64,000 nucleotides of DNA from Knoellia koreensis (GCF_013041615.1 NZ_JABEPQ010000001.1:984976-1048975), one strand, 5' to 3'; positions 1-9,659 are shown, numbered from the stretch's first letter. Made by a program: numbers and translations. Notes: a model not told the origin generated them from the letters alone.

Positions 1-61
1 CGAGCGCGGCGAGGGACTCCAGCGTGATGGCATGCGAAGACGCCGGACGGGGGGATGACAC
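1..61 (-). CDS. murE: MurE N-terminus (partial, runs off the window)
   Basis: A GTG at 61 opens a frame on the minus strand that stays open to the window edge. The visible 20 residues end in SSHAITLESLAAL. UDP-MurNAc-tripeptide synthetase (MurE) is the normal next gene after ftsI in actinobacterial dcw clusters, and its N-terminus often carries a similar leucine/alanine stretch. The call rests on position and this short match; no catalytic motif is inside the window. The start lies 17 bases past the ftsI stop and has no clear Shine-Dalgarno, so another start is possible. Confidence 0.4.
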   Translation of the reverse strand, partial: MSSPRPASSHAITLESLAAL

Positions 62-78
62 GGGCAGCGAGCCTACCG

Positions 79-2103
79 TCAGCGTTTGGTGGTGCCGGTC
101 GGCCGGTCGCGGATGACAGCCGGGTCGTTCTTGGCCGGCGGCGTCTTCGGCGTGATCTGCGCGACCGGCGCCTTCGTCCCGGTCGGCGGGACCTTCTGCT
201 CCTGCAACGCGTACGTCATGACGTCCTTGAAGACCGGGCCGGCGACCGAACCACCGAAGTAGCCCTTGATCGGGCGCTGCAGGGTGACGGCCACGACGAT
301 CTGCGGGTCGTCGGCAGGGGCGAAGCCGATGAAGCTGGCCGTCTTGCCGGAGTAGCCGCCGACCTTGGCGTCGTACCGGTCGGCGGTGCCCGTCTTGCCG
401 GCGACGCGGTAGCCCGGGATCTTCGCCTCCGGCGCGGTGCCCTCCTTGCCGACGACGCCCTCGAGCATGTCGCGCAGCTTGGCGGCGGTGTCCTGGGAGA
501 CGACCTGCACCGGCTTGGGCTCGGGCGCGGCGGTCCAGCCCCCGTTGCCGTCGCTGACGTCCGCGACGATCCGCGGCGGGATGCGCACGCCGCCGTTGGC
601 GATGGTCTGGAACACCCCGGCCGCCTGCAGCGCGTTGACCGACAGGCCCTGTCCGTACATCACGGTGTAGCGCTGGGAGCCGTTCCAGTCCTGCGGCTTG
701 GCCAACAGGCCGGGGCTCTCGCCCGGGAAGTCCATGCCGGAGGTCTGGCCCAGCCCGAACTTGCGGTAGTAGTCGTACAGCGTCTGCGGCTGCATCTTCT
801 CGCCGACGAGGACGGTGCCGATGTTGCTGGACTGCGCCAGGACGCCGGTGAAGGTGAGGTTCAGCGTCGCGTGGTCGTGGCTGTCCTTGAACTCCTTGTT
901 GTCCGCGCGATAGATCCGGTTCGGCACCTCGACCACGGTCGAGGGAGTGACGACCTTCTCCTCCAGCGCTGCGGCGGCGGTCATCACCTTCGCCGTCGAG
1001 CCGGGCTCGTAGACGTCGCTCCAGGCCTTGTTGGTCCAGTTGTCGCTGGACTGGCCGGGCTGGTTCGGGTCGAACGTCGGGTAGGACGCGACTGCCAGCA
1101 GCTCACCGGTCTTGGCGTTGAGCGCCACGACACTGCCCGACAGCGCCTTGGTCTCCCGGACCTTCTGCGCCACCGCGTTCTGGGCGTACCACTGCAGGTC
1201 CGAGTCGATGGTCAGCCGGACGTCCTTGCCGGGCACCGAGTTGATGGTGTCCTGCCGCGCGTTCGGGATGGGCTTGCCGTCCTGGCTCGCCTCGAAGATG
1301 GTCTTGCCGGCCTTGCCCTTGAGGCTCTTGTCCATCAGCACCTCGAGGCCGCCACCCGCGGTGCCGTCGGCCTGGAGGAACCCCACGAGCGACGCGGCTG
1401 CCGTCGAGGTCGGGTAGGTGCGGTCGCTGGTGGGCTCGGAGTAGATGCCGTTGACGCCGAGCGCGGCGATCTTGCGCCAGTTGAGCGGCGTGATGTTCTT
1501 GGCGAGGATGCGGTACCGCTCCTTGCCGTCGAGCATGGGGGTCAGCTTGTCGACAGGGATCCCCAGCAGGGGTGACAGGTCCTTGGCCGCGCCCTCGACG
1601 CCGACCTTGACGCGTTCCTTGCCGACGGTCTTGGTGTACTCCGGCACCGCGGTCTGGTCGACGGTCACCGTCCGTCGTTCGACGCTGGACGCGAGGATCG
1701 TGCCGTCGCGGTCGACGATGGACCCGCGCATGGCAGGCAGCGCGACGGTGGTGGTGCGCGAGGACTGCGCGTCCTTGGAGACCGCGGCCGCATCGAAACC
1801 CTGCAGCCGCAGCAGCTGCGCCCCGAAGATGCTGAAGACGAACAGGACCGCGATCGTCATGGTCCGCATCCGCCGGCGCGGGTTGCCGCCCCCGAGCTGC
1901 ACCGGCTTGCCAGCCGGGCGACGCGGTGGCGGGGCCGCCTTGGCGCGGGGACGCCCGGTGCCGCCGCCACTGGCGGGCCGGCGCTGTGCCGACGTGCCGT
2001 CCCGACGCACCCGGGCCGCACCCGGCTTGGCCCGCGAGCTCGTGCCCTTCGCTCCCGCGGACGGTCGCGCTGTTCCGGGGCGGGTGCCTCGGGTCTGCGT
2101 CAC
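79..2103 (-). CDS. ftsI: FtsI, septal peptidoglycan transpeptidase (PBP)
   Basis: Penicillin-binding protein that cross-links septal peptidoglycan in the divisome. The 674-residue product has a long basic, Pro/Ala-rich cytoplasmic N-terminus (1-80), a single membrane anchor around 82-98, a dimerisation region, and a transpeptidase domain. All three active-site motifs are present: STAK with the catalytic Ser near 369, SSN near 425-427 and KTG near 570-572. The start is GTG at 2103, preceded by a GAGGT ribosome site. It follows the ftsL-like gene by 41 bases in the order rsmH-ftsL-ftsI-murE, typical of dcw clusters. The C-terminus ends in a short Pro/Lys/Thr-rich tail after the catalytic domain. 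Confidence 0.95.
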   Translation of the reverse strand: MTQTRGTRPGTARPSAGAKGTSSRAKPGAARVRRDGTSAQRRPASGGGTGRPRAKAAPPPRRPAGKPVQLGGGNPRRRMRTMTIAVLFVFSIFGAQLLRLQGFDAAAVSKDAQSSRTTTVALPAMRGSIVDRDGTILASSVERRTVTVDQTAVPEYTKTVGKERVKVGVEGAAKDLSPLLGIPVDKLTPMLDGKERYRILAKNITPLNWRKIAALGVNGIYSEPTSDRTYPTSTAAASLVGFLQADGTAGGGLEVLMDKSLKGKAGKTIFEASQDGKPIPNARQDTINSVPGKDVRLTIDSDLQWYAQNAVAQKVRETKALSGSVVALNAKTGELLAVASYPTFDPNQPGQSSDNWTNKAWSDVYEPGSTAKVMTAAAALEEKVVTPSTVVEVPNRIYRADNKEFKDSHDHATLNLTFTGVLAQSSNIGTVLVGEKMQPQTLYDYYRKFGLGQTSGMDFPGESPGLLAKPQDWNGSQRYTVMYGQGLSVNALQAAGVFQTIANGGVRIPPRIVADVSDGNGGWTAAPEPKPVQVVSQDTAAKLRDMLEGVVGKEGTAPEAKIPGYRVAGKTGTADRYDAKVGGYSGKTASFIGFAPADDPQIVVAVTLQRPIKGYFGGSVAGPVFKDVMTYALQEQKVPPTGTKAPVAQITPKTPPAKNDPAVIRDRPTGTTKR

Positions 2104-2144
2104 GGTCTACCTCGGGTCTTCCTGGGCGAGTCGGTGGGTCGGGA

Positions 2145-2864
2145 TCAGCGTGCGGCTGGGGTGGTGTCGGCGCTCGGGGTGGTCGCCGTGTTCTTCGCCT
2201 TGGCGTCCTTGGCGGTCTTGGTGGCCGTCTTGGTCTTGGGCGCCGGCTTGGTGGTGCTCTTGCTCGTCGTCGTCTTGGTCTTGGCGTTGACGCTGGTCAC
2301 GGTCGTCACCACCGAGCCGTCCGGCTTGGTGACGACCACCGTCGTGGTCGTGACGTCCCCCTTCGTGGTGACCGTGGTCTTGGGCCCGCCGTTCGCGGTC
2401 GCACCCTTGGTGGCCGAGCCGGTGGGTGCGGCCTGGGGCGCTGTGACCACGCTAAAGGCCTTGTCCTTCTTGGCCGCCTGCGCCACGCCGAGGACCTTGC
2501 CGTCGGACAGCCGCAGGAAGGCCGCAGACTCCGAGGGCACCATCCCGAGGCCGAGCGCCCGCTTGGCGAGGTTGTCCGGGCTGCGCTGCGCGTCGATCGC
2601 CTCGGTGAGCGCCTCCTGGGTGTCGGTGAGCTCACCGGACGTGGACTGCAGGTCGTGCAGGGTGAACGAGCCCTCGGCCATGGCGGTGTTGAGCATGAGC
2701 AGCGCGAACAGCCCGCCACCGAGCAACAGCACGCACAGCGAGGCGAACAGCCCGTTGCCGGGTCGCCCGACGGCGGCGGGCACGAGGCGCAGCGGCCTCG
2801 GCTGGTCGACCCGGCGGGCGGGGGCGCGGGCGGTGAGCCTCGCTGCGGCGGTCTGCTGGCTCAT
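2145..2864 (-). CDS. FtsL-like division protein
   Basis: Small bitopic membrane protein in the ftsL position between rsmH and ftsI, expected to join the divisome FtsQLB subcomplex. The 239-residue product has a basic cytoplasmic N-terminus, one transmembrane segment (about residues 46-66, rich in Leu/Gly), then a short extracytoplasmic coiled-coil-like stretch ([17 protein letters not shown]). The remaining ~100 residues are a low-complexity Thr/Val/Lys/Ala tail that normal FtsL proteins lack. The start ATG at 2864 overlaps the rsmH stop as ATGA, and GAAGGGA lies upstream, so translation is probably coupled. Sequence conservation of FtsL is low, so the name rests mainly on topology and position. 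Confidence 0.75.
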   Translation of the reverse strand: MSQQTAAARLTARAPARRVDQPRPLRLVPAAVGRPGNGLFASLCVLLLGGGLFALLMLNTAMAEGSFTLHDLQSTSGELTDTQEALTEAIDAQRSPDNLAKRALGLGMVPSESAAFLRLSDGKVLGVAQAAKKDKAFSVVTAPQAAPTGSATKGATANGGPKTTVTTKGDVTTTTVVVTKPDGSVVTTVTSVNAKTKTTTSKSTTKPAPKTKTATKTAKDAKAKNTATTPSADTTPAAR

Positions 2865-3853
2865 CGGTGGGTTCCCTTCGTCGTGCTGGGCGTGGGTCGG
2901 GTGCGCTCGGCGGCGCGCAGGCGCACCGAGGCGGATCGGGGATTGGCGGCCTGCTCCTGGGGCGTCACCTCTTCGGCGCCACGGGTGAGCAGTCGCAGGT
3001 ATGCCGCGTGCTCGGGCAGCTCGACGGGCAGCCCCTCGGGTGCCCGGCTGCGGGCGCCCTCGGCCAGGACGCGCTTGGTGATGCGGTCCTCGAGCGAGTG
3101 GTAGGACAGGACGGCGATGCGGCCACCGACGCCGAGCAGGTCGATCGCCCGGGGCAGCGCGCGCGCCCACACCGACAGCTCGGCGTTGACCTCGATGCGC
3201 AGCGCCTGGAAGGTGCGCTTGCCCGGGTGCCCACCGCTCTTCTGCGAGGCGGCGGGAACGACCCGCTTGAGCAGCTCGACCAGGCGGGCCGAGCGGGTGA
3301 AGGGTTCGACCTCGCGCTCGCGGACGACGGCGCCGACGATCTTGCGGGCGAACCGCTCCTCGCCGTACTCGCGCAGGACTCGTTCGAGCTCGGCCGGCTC
3401 GTAGGTGTTGAGGACATCGGCGGCGGTCTGGCCGCTGGTCTGGTCCATCCGCATGTCCAGCGGTGCGTCCTGGGCGTAGGCGAACCCGCGGTCGGCCTCG
3501 TCGAGCTGGAGCGAGGACACCCCGAGGTCGAACAGCGCCGCTGCCACCGAGGTGACCCCCAGGTCGGCGAGCGCCGCCGGCACGTCGTCGTAGACGGCGT
3601 GCACGAACGACGTCCGGCCGGCATACGGGGCAAGGCGCTCGGCGGCCAGCTCGAGCGCCTCGGTGTCCCGGTCGACGCCGACGAGGCGCGCCTGCGGGCA
3701 GGCCTTCAGGATCGCCTCGGCGTGACCGCCCATGCCGAGTGTCCCGTCGAGGTAGACCGACCCGGGCTCGGTGAGGGCGGGTGCGAGCAGCTCGACGATG
3801 CGGTCGCGCAGAACGGGAACGTGCCGCTCGGCGGCCGCTCCTCGTGTCGTCAT
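2861..3853 (-). CDS. rsmH: RsmH, 16S rRNA m4C1402 methyltransferase
   Basis: SAM-dependent methyltransferase (formerly MraW) that N4-methylates C1402 of 16S rRNA. The N-terminus HVPVLRDR and the SAM-binding [13 protein letters not shown] stretch (residues 37-49) are diagnostic. The C-terminal part has the family sequence around [13 protein letters not shown]. At 330 residues it has the usual length. The ATG at 3853 is preceded by AGGAG. It lies second in the cluster after mraZ, from which it is separated by a 208-base spacer with a GTG-rich simple repeat. Confidence 0.95.
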   Translation of the reverse strand: MTTRGAAAERHVPVLRDRIVELLAPALTEPGSVYLDGTLGMGGHAEAILKACPQARLVGVDRDTEALELAAERLAPYAGRTSFVHAVYDDVPAALADLGVTSVAAALFDLGVSSLQLDEADRGFAYAQDAPLDMRMDQTSGQTAADVLNTYEPAELERVLREYGEERFARKIVGAVVREREVEPFTRSARLVELLKRVVPAASQKSGGHPGKRTFQALRIEVNAELSVWARALPRAIDLLGVGGRIAVLSYHSLEDRITKRVLAEGARSRAPEGLPVELPEHAAYLRLLTRGAEEVTPQEQAANPRSASVRLRAAERTRPTPSTTKGTHR

Positions 3854-3869
3854 GCGCGTCTCCTGCGTC

Positions 3870-3930
3870 GTGGTGCTGGTGGTGGTGGTGCTGGGTGGTG
3901 GTGGTGGTGCTGTGTGCTGCTGGTGGTGGG
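3870..3930. repeat. GTG/GCT-rich simple repeat in mraZ-rsmH spacer
   Basis: About 60 bases consist almost only of GTG, GGT and GCT triplets (for example CTGGTGGTGGTGGTGCTGGG). It lies just upstream of the rsmH start inside the mraZ-rsmH spacer. In the rsmH sense direction it is a pyrimidine/CCA-rich unstructured leader. I see no open reading frame or hairpin here. Such tracts can expand or contract by slippage. Confidence 0.6.
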
Positions 3931-4061
3931 GCTTGCTGGTCCCTGCGGTCAGGTCTCCATCCGCTCCAAGGGATGCGGCCCGAGACGGGGGAAGTCGTCC
4001 CGGGATGCGAAGCGGCTGGAGACCTGGCGACAGGGCGGTGACGCCCCGACGGTGGCTCGGC

Positions 4062-4493
4062 CTAGAGGAGTCCGGGGATCACCTCCTCGGACTGGTCGGC
4101 GAAGCCCTGCTCGGTGGACTCGAGGTAGGCGTTCCAGTTGTCGGTGTCCCAGACCTCGACCCGGCTGCCGGCGCCGATGACGGTGCAGTCCTTGGTGAGG
4201 CCGGCGTAGGCGCGCAGGTTGGCCGGGATGGTGACCCGGCCCTGCTTGTCGGGGACCTCGTCGGAGGCACCCGAGAGGAAGACGCGGGTGAAGTCGCGGA
4301 CCGCCTTGCTCGTGGTGGGTGCGGCCTGCATCTGCTCGGTGACCCGCACGAACTCGGCCATCGGGAAGACGTAGAGGCAGCGCTCCTGGCCACGGGTGAC
4401 CACGAGGCCGTCGGCCATCCGGTCGCGGAACTTGGCGGGGAGGAACAGGCGGCCCTTGTCGTCGAGGCGCGGCGTGTGCGTTCCGAGGAACAC
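4062..4493 (-). CDS. mraZ: MraZ, dcw transcriptional regulator
   Basis: DNA-binding regulator and first gene of the dcw cluster; MraZ binds short repeats in its own promoter. The 143-residue protein carries two SpoVT/AbrB-like halves: the first around [18 protein letters not shown], the second around [13 protein letters not shown]. The GTG at 4493 is chosen because it gives the family N-terminus (M)[10 protein letters not shown] and has a strong GGGGAGGT ribosome site 6-7 bases upstream. A longer in-frame extension to 4571 is rejected because it would place the operator inside the coding region. The length matches typical MraZ. Confidence 0.95.
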   Translation of the reverse strand: MFLGTHTPRLDDKGRLFLPAKFRDRMADGLVVTRGQERCLYVFPMAEFVRVTEQMQAAPTTSKAVRDFTRVFLSGASDEVPDKQGRVTIPANLRAYAGLTKDCTVIGAGSRVEVWDTDNWNAYLESTEQGFADQSEEVIPGLL

Positions 4494-4541
4494 CCGTCCA
4501 CCTCCCCTGCCTCGCCCGCGGACCCCACGGCCCTCTTGTAT

Positions 4542-4570
4542 CCCCCACTTTACTCCACCATCACCCCACA
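4542..4570 (-). promoter_or_regulatory. MraZ-box operator (three GTGGNG repeats)
   Basis: Reading the minus strand, three G-rich hexamers GTGGGG, GTGGAG and GTGGGG follow one another at about 10-base spacing, ending about 50 bases before the mraZ start. MraZ is known to bind closely spaced GTGG/TGGG direct repeats upstream of its own gene. The helical spacing fits binding on one face of DNA. An AGTGGGG also occurs on the plus strand at about 4639-4645. Confidence 0.65.
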
Positions 4571-4624
4571 AGACACCCCGTTCACGCGTTTTCCCTCAGG
4601 AGTTTGGACATTTCTGCAGGTCAC

Positions 4625-4689
4625 GACCGGTGGTGCAAAGTGGGGCAGATCTGCCTCCAGAACCTCGATGGCACCGCCCACCACCGGTC
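4625..4689. other. 11-bp inverted repeat in the mraZ-moxR intergenic region
   Basis: GACCGGTGGTG (4625-4635) is repeated in inverse orientation as CACCACCGGTC (4679-4689) with 43 bases between. It sits in the 373-base divergent region 4494-4866 between mraZ and the MoxR gene. That region also holds the MraZ boxes, one GTATGCCG word near 4769 (minus strand), and the MoxR ribosome site. No gene was found in it. The dyad could be an operator for a dimeric regulator or a structured leader; function unknown. Confidence 0.4.
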
Positions 4690-4866
4690 ACCGCGGCGCT
4701 CGACCCGCACTCACCGCGGGCGCCTCGACCACGGCCGGGCGGGCAGCCGGCCGGCGCAGGTCACGAGACGGCATACGGCCCTGTTCTTGTGGGGGGTTGT
4801 GGGGGAAGATCGAGCGACCACACGGGGGCGCATCGTGGCGACCCGGGGCCGACGGGAGGACAATCG

Positions 4867-5910
4867 GTGCAAGGCATGCACGACGAGCAGACGGGTGGAC
4901 AGGTGAGCACGAACCCGCACGCGACGAACGAGATCCTGTCGCTGCCCGCCGGGTCGCCGGCGTCACTCGGCCAGGTCAGCGAGGTGGCCGCGCGGCTGGC
5001 CCGCGCGATGAACTCGGTGATCGAGGGCAAGCCCGACGTCGTGCACACGGCGATCACGGTGCTGCTCGCCGAGGGCCACCTGCTGCTCGAGGACGTGCCC
5101 GGCGTCGGCAAGACCATGCTCGCCAAGACCCTGGCCAAGTCGATCGACGCGTCGGTGCGCCGGGTGCAGTTCACCCCCGACCTGCTGCCCAGCGACATCA
5201 CCGGTGTCAGCGTCTTCAACCAGGACGTGCGCGACTTCGAGTTCCGCCCCGGCGCGATCTTCGCCAACGTCGTCGTCGGTGACGAGATCAACCGCGCCTC
5301 GCCCAAGACCCAGTCGGCGCTGCTCGAGTCCATGGAGGAGGGGCAGGTCACCGTCGACGGGCAGACCTACGACCTGCCCAAGCCGTTCATCGTCATGGCA
5401 ACCCAGAACCCCATCGAGATGGAGGGCACCTACCCGTTGCCTGAGGCGCAACGTGACCGGTTCATGGCGCGCATCTCCCTCGGCTACCCCTCCGCGCGGG
5501 CCGAGCTCGCGATGCTCGACACCCACGGCCAGGTCTCCCCGCTTGAGACGCTCACGCCGGTCACTGACGCCGCCACCATCTCCGCGATGGTCAAGGCCGT
5601 GCGGTCGGTGTTCACCAGCGACGCGGTGAAGCAGTACGTCGTCGACCTGTCCGCAGCCACCCGGTCCAGCTCCGCCCTGCGGCTGGGCGCCTCCCCGCGC
5701 GCGACGCTGCACATGTTGCGTGCGGCCCGCGCCCACGCGGCCCTCGAGGGCCGCGACCACGTGCTGCCCGACGACGTGCAGGCGGTCGTCCTGCCGGTGC
5801 TCGCCCACCGCATCATCCCCACGGGCGAGACGCAGCTGGCCCGCCGCAGCAACGGTGAGGTGTTGCAGGACATCATGCGCCGCGTGCCGGTGCCCGCCGC
5901 CGGCCGCTGA
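4867..5910 (+). CDS. MoxR-family AAA+ ATPase
   Basis: Cytoplasmic AAA+ ATPase of the MoxR class, thought to act as a chaperone for partner proteins encoded beside it. The 347-residue product has Walker A DVPGVGKT near residues 76-83, Walker B VVVGDE ending near 140, and the family stretch NRASPKTQSALLESMEE. The GTG at 4867 is preferred over an ATG at 4876 because GGGAGGA lies 6-7 bases before it. The next two genes (DUF58 and a membrane transglutaminase) follow closely, the standard MoxR/DUF58/TgpA arrangement. Confidence 0.9.
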   Translation: MQGMHDEQTGGQVSTNPHATNEILSLPAGSPASLGQVSEVAARLARAMNSVIEGKPDVVHTAITVLLAEGHLLLEDVPGVGKTMLAKTLAKSIDASVRRVQFTPDLLPSDITGVSVFNQDVRDFEFRPGAIFANVVVGDEINRASPKTQSALLESMEEGQVTVDGQTYDLPKPFIVMATQNPIEMEGTYPLPEAQRDRFMARISLGYPSARAELAMLDTHGQVSPLETLTPVTDAATISAMVKAVRSVFTSDAVKQYVVDLSAATRSSSALRLGASPRATLHMLRAARAHAALEGRDHVLPDDVQAVVLPVLAHRIIPTGETQLARRSNGEVLQDIMRRVPVPAAGR

Positions 5911-5917
5911 GGTAGCC

Positions 5918-7177
5918 GTGCGCAGGCTTCGCGACCTCCTCACCACCCGCGGGCGCGCGTTCGTCGCGGCGGGAATCACGTTGATACTGTGCGGAATCGG
6001 GCTCGGTTTCACCGACCTCACCCGCATCGGTGTGCTGCTCGTGGCGCTGCCCTTGCTCAGTGGCCTGCTGATGCGACGGCACGACCTGCGGTTCGCGCTC
6101 GAGCGCACCGCCGTCCCGGGACGCATCCAGGTCGACCAGCAGTCCATCGTCACCCTCGGCATCGAGAACGCCGGCGCCGCGACCAGCCCGTTGCTCATGG
6201 CCGAGGAACAGCTCGACTACGCCCTGGGCGACCGGCCCCGGTTCGTCGTCCCCCGCATGCACCGCGGTGACCGGCAGGAGGTCCACTACACGGTGCGCTC
6301 GCACGTGCGCGGGCGGCATCGGTTGGGGCCGTTGGGAGTTCGCCTGCGTGACCCCTTCGGCCTGAGCACCCGGGTCGCCGCGATCTCCGGCACCAGTGAC
6401 GTCCTCGTCCTGCCCAAGATCATCCCCCTCGGTTCGGGACGACCGCCGGGCAGTGGCGTCGGCGCCGAGGGAGCCATCCCCCACATGGTCGCCCTCCACG
6501 GCGAGGACGACGTGTCGATCCGCGCCTACCGTGACGGCGACGACCTGCGTCGCATCCACTGGCCGGCCACGGCCAAGACCGGCGACCTCATGGTGCGCCA
6601 GGAGGACCGGCCGGCGCGGCGCCGCGCGGCCATCGTCCTGGACTCCAGGGCCCGCGGGCACCACGGCAGCGGCACCTCCGGCTCGTTCGAGTGGGCCGTC
6701 ACCGCGTGCGCGTCCGTGGCCGTCCACCTCCTTGAGCAGGCGTATGCCGTCCACCTCGTCACCGACTCGACCGCCGATGACGGGCGCGCTACTGCCGCAA
6801 TGGAACTCGACCCGCTGCTCGACGTCCTTGCGATGGCTGAGACCGGCCCCGACGACGGGTTCAACGACGTGCTCCAGGCCGCCCACCCCGTGACGGCGTC
6901 CGGTGGGCTCGTCATGGCCGTCGTCACCGACCTCGACGAGGAGCTCGCCCGCCAGGTGGCCTCGCTGCGCCAGCCCGGTGGCACCGCCCTCGCCATGGTG
7001 CTCGACCCCGACGGCTTCGGCGCCAGACGGCGCCGCCACACGCCCAGCGGTGAGCTGCCCTGCGTGCCCATCCTGCAGGGCGCCGGCTGGAACGTTGCCG
7101 TGATCGGGTCGGCCGACGACCTGCCGTCCGTCTGGGGTGTCCTCGCTGGCGGCACCGCCCGGGTGGGTGTGGCATGA
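5918..7177 (+). CDS. DUF58 membrane-anchored protein (MoxR partner)
   Basis: DUF58/VWA-like protein that accompanies MoxR ATPases. Two hydrophobic segments near the N-terminus (around residues 15-30 and 33-50) anchor it. The middle holds the DUF58 signature RAYRDGDDLRRIHWPATAK, followed by LMVRQED. The 419-residue length is normal. The GTG at 5918 lies 7 bases past the MoxR stop, so the two are almost certainly cotranscribed. The biochemical role of DUF58 is not established; a link to envelope or secreted-protein quality control is inferred from operon partners. Confidence 0.88.
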   Translation: MRRLRDLLTTRGRAFVAAGITLILCGIGLGFTDLTRIGVLLVALPLLSGLLMRRHDLRFALERTAVPGRIQVDQQSIVTLGIENAGAATSPLLMAEEQLDYALGDRPRFVVPRMHRGDRQEVHYTVRSHVRGRHRLGPLGVRLRDPFGLSTRVAAISGTSDVLVLPKIIPLGSGRPPGSGVGAEGAIPHMVALHGEDDVSIRAYRDGDDLRRIHWPATAKTGDLMVRQEDRPARRRAAIVLDSRARGHHGSGTSGSFEWAVTACASVAVHLLEQAYAVHLVTDSTADDGRATAAMELDPLLDVLAMAETGPDDGFNDVLQAAHPVTASGGLVMAVVTDLDEELARQVASLRQPGGTALAMVLDPDGFGARRRRHTPSGELPCVPILQGAGWNVAVIGSADDLPSVWGVLAGGTARVGVA

Positions 7178-7183
7178 ACCTCA

Positions 7184-7231
7184 CCCCACGAAGTTCTTCC
7201 GCCGCTCCGCTCCCCCAGATACTTCGTGGGG
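7184..7231 (+). other. intercistronic hairpin between DUF58 and transglutaminase genes
   Basis: CCCCACGAAGT (7184-7194) and ACTTCGTGGGG (7221-7231) form a perfect 11-bp inverted repeat with a 26-base pyrimidine-rich loop. It fills most of the 76-base gap before the transglutaminase start. There is no T-run after it, so it may tune transcript stability or coupling rather than terminate. Confidence 0.6.
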
Positions 7232-7253
7232 ACCTCGAGGAAGGCGGCCCAGC

Positions 7254-9632
7254 ATGAGTCGCGGGCGCATCGCCGACTCGCTGCTCGCCGGCCTCGCCTC
7301 AGCAGTCGTCGCCTGGCCCCTGACGACGCTCTTCGCGCCCAACACGTGGATCCGACCGACCCTCGTTGTCATCGCCATGGTCGTCCTCGCCGGCGTCGTC
7401 GGACGCTTGCTCACCACCTCGTGGATCGGGGTCGCCGCCAGCCAGCTGGTCGGGCTCGTCCTCGTCTCGTCCTGGCTCTACGGCCGCGGGCACCTCTGGC
7501 ACGGGCTCCCGACCCCCGACATGGTCCTGGCGTTCAACAACCTGCTCGTCCAGGCGCGCGAGACCATCCAGAACTACGCCGCACCCGCACCCACCAACCG
7601 CGGCATCACGCTCGCCATCGGTCTGGTCATCGGCGTGGCCGCCATCATCGTCGACCACCTCGCCGTGATGCGACGCTCCCCCGCCCTGGCCGGCCTGCCG
7701 CTGCTCACGGCATACCTCATCTCCGCCTCCAACTCCGGCGACGCCCTCAACCCGCTCTACTTCCTCGTGGCCGCCGCGGTGTGGCTGCTGCTTCTCGGCC
7801 GGCAGGGCATCGCCTCGCTGCGGCGCTGGAGCACCACCGTGCCCATGAGCACGACCGGGCGCGCGCACCACGACGACAGAGACGGGGTCTACGGGTATGC
7901 CGCCGTCGGCCGCACCCTCGCGATCGGTGGTCTCGTGTGTGCCGTCGTGCTGCCACTGGTCATCCCGCACCTGCCGACCCGCTACCTCATCGACGGACTC
8001 GGCCGCTCCAGCGACGCCACCGGCTACAGCGACGGGCAGGTCGGGCTGCGCACCACCCTCGACCTCACCCGAAGCCTCGAGAGCCCGTCGACGTCGCCGA
8101 TCCTCACCTACACGACCAACGCCCCCCGGCTCACCCCGCTGCGCGTCGGTGTCCTCAACCGTTACGACGGCGAGTGGAAGCCGGACCCCGAGGACGTCGA
8201 GCGGAGCCGGCTGCGCCAGGTCGACCCGCCCGCAGACCTCGACCCCAGCGTCCCCCGCGAGACCTACCGGATCTCCGTCGACGACTCACGCATCGAGGCA
8301 CCCCAGATCGCCGCACCCACCCCCGTCGTCGCCGGCGACCTCGGCCGGGTGCCCTGGGGCATCGACCGGCAGACCTCCGTCGTCTCCGTGGGACGCACCG
8401 CCAGCAGCTACAGCTTCAGCTACCTCGCCCTGTCCCCCACCGCCGAGTCACTCGCCCAGCCGACCACCAGGCCCGGTGGCGGTGTCGTGCCCGAGACGCT
8501 GCAGGTCGACCCCGACTCCGCCGACCGCGTCTCGGCGCTCGTGCGCCAGGTCGTGCCCCGGGGCGCCAACCGGATCGAGGCCGCCCGAGCGATCCAGCAG
8601 TACCTGCGCGAGGACGGCGGGTTCACCTACTCCCTCAACGTCCCCGAGACGATCCGCAACGACTTCGGCCAGCTCGAGAAGCCCGACCCCATCTCGCTGT
8701 TCCTGCGGTCCAAGATTGGCTACTGCGTCCAGTTCGCGACCGCCATGATCATGATGTCCCGGGAAGCCGGCATCCCCGCCCGCATGGGCATCGGGTTCCT
8801 GCCGGGCACCGCCAACCGCGGCGTCTACACCGTCACCGGTGCCCAGGCGCACGCCTGGCCCGAGCTGTACTTCGAAGGCATCGGCTGGCTGCCGTTCGAA
8901 CCCACCCCATCCGGCCAGCAGACCACCGTGGCACCGCCCTACTCCCTTGCGCCCACGGGCGACAGCGAGCAGACGCCCGAGCAGTCCGCCACCTCCGGAC
9001 CGACCGGCTCGGCCACCACCACCGCCGCCAACCGCAACGACCCCGGCGCCACCTCCGCACCCACCACGACCGACACCGGCAGTGGCGTCGGCTCCTGGCT
9101 CAGCGACCGCACCGCCACCATCGCGTTGTGGCTCGGCCTGGGCCTGCTCGTCGGCATCCTCGGCGCACTCGCCGTCCCCCTGGCAGCCCGCAACCGCCTC
9201 CGGCGACGACTACGACACGCCCCCGACGACGCCGGACGCGTCGAGGTCGAGTGGCAGTCCATGGTCGAACGCATCGGCGACCTCGGCGTCATCCCACCCC
9301 GTGGCAGCACCCCCCGCCAGGCGGGACGCTTCTACCAGCGCGAGGCCTACCTCGAAGGAGACCAGAGCACCGCGCTGCGTCGGGTCGTCGACGGCGTCGA
9401 ACAGTCCCGCTACATGCGCCCCGGGTCCGGCACGGTCACCGACATCCGCACCGACACCGCCGCCGTCGTCAAGGCCGTCGCCGGCGTCCGCCGCCGCAAG
9501 GACCGGCTGCGCGCCACCTGGTGGCCCACCGAAGGCGTCACCGAATGGCGCGAACGCCGCGACGCCCTCACCCAGGCCCTGCGCCAACCCCTCGACCGGT
9601 TCGCGCAGTGGCGCGAGTCGCGACGCAGCTGA
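7254..9632 (+). CDS. TgpA-like membrane transglutaminase/protease
   Basis: Large integral membrane protein of the TgpA family (DUF3488 plus transglutaminase core). The 792-residue product starts with about five to six membrane helices (residues ~8-250). An extracytoplasmic transglutaminase-like domain follows, with the catalytic Cys in SKIGYCVQFATAM (near 490) and His in AQAHAWPELYFEG (near 531). A Thr/Pro-rich stretch leads to a last membrane helix (near 615-645) and a cytoplasmic C-terminal domain. The ATG at 7254 has GAGGAAGG upstream. Third gene of the MoxR operon; the substrate is unknown. Confidence 0.88.
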   Translation: MSRGRIADSLLAGLASAVVAWPLTTLFAPNTWIRPTLVVIAMVVLAGVVGRLLTTSWIGVAASQLVGLVLVSSWLYGRGHLWHGLPTPDMVLAFNNLLVQARETIQNYAAPAPTNRGITLAIGLVIGVAAIIVDHLAVMRRSPALAGLPLLTAYLISASNSGDALNPLYFLVAAAVWLLLLGRQGIASLRRWSTTVPMSTTGRAHHDDRDGVYGYAAVGRTLAIGGLVCAVVLPLVIPHLPTRYLIDGLGRSSDATGYSDGQVGLRTTLDLTRSLESPSTSPILTYTTNAPRLTPLRVGVLNRYDGEWKPDPEDVERSRLRQVDPPADLDPSVPRETYRISVDDSRIEAPQIAAPTPVVAGDLGRVPWGIDRQTSVVSVGRTASSYSFSYLALSPTAESLAQPTTRPGGGVVPETLQVDPDSADRVSALVRQVVPRGANRIEAARAIQQYLREDGGFTYSLNVPETIRNDFGQLEKPDPISLFLRSKIGYCVQFATAMIMMSREAGIPARMGIGFLPGTANRGVYTVTGAQAHAWPELYFEGIGWLPFEPTPSGQQTTVAPPYSLAPTGDSEQTPEQSATSGPTGSATTTAANRNDPGATSAPTTTDTGSGVGSWLSDRTATIALWLGLGLLVGILGALAVPLAARNRLRRRLRHAPDDAGRVEVEWQSMVERIGDLGVIPPRGSTPRQAGRFYQREAYLEGDQSTALRRVVDGVEQSRYMRPGSGTVTDIRTDTAAVVKAVAGVRRRKDRLRATWWPTEGVTEWRERRDALTQALRQPLDRFAQWRESRRS

Positions 9633-9659
9633 CACCACGGCATACCCGCCGGCTCCCCT

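Noticed and set aside
55-1575. Long open frame on the plus strand opposite ftsI
   Set aside because: It is an antisense shadow of ftsI, Arg/Gly/Leu-rich with no recognisable motifs, as expected for GC-rich DNA.
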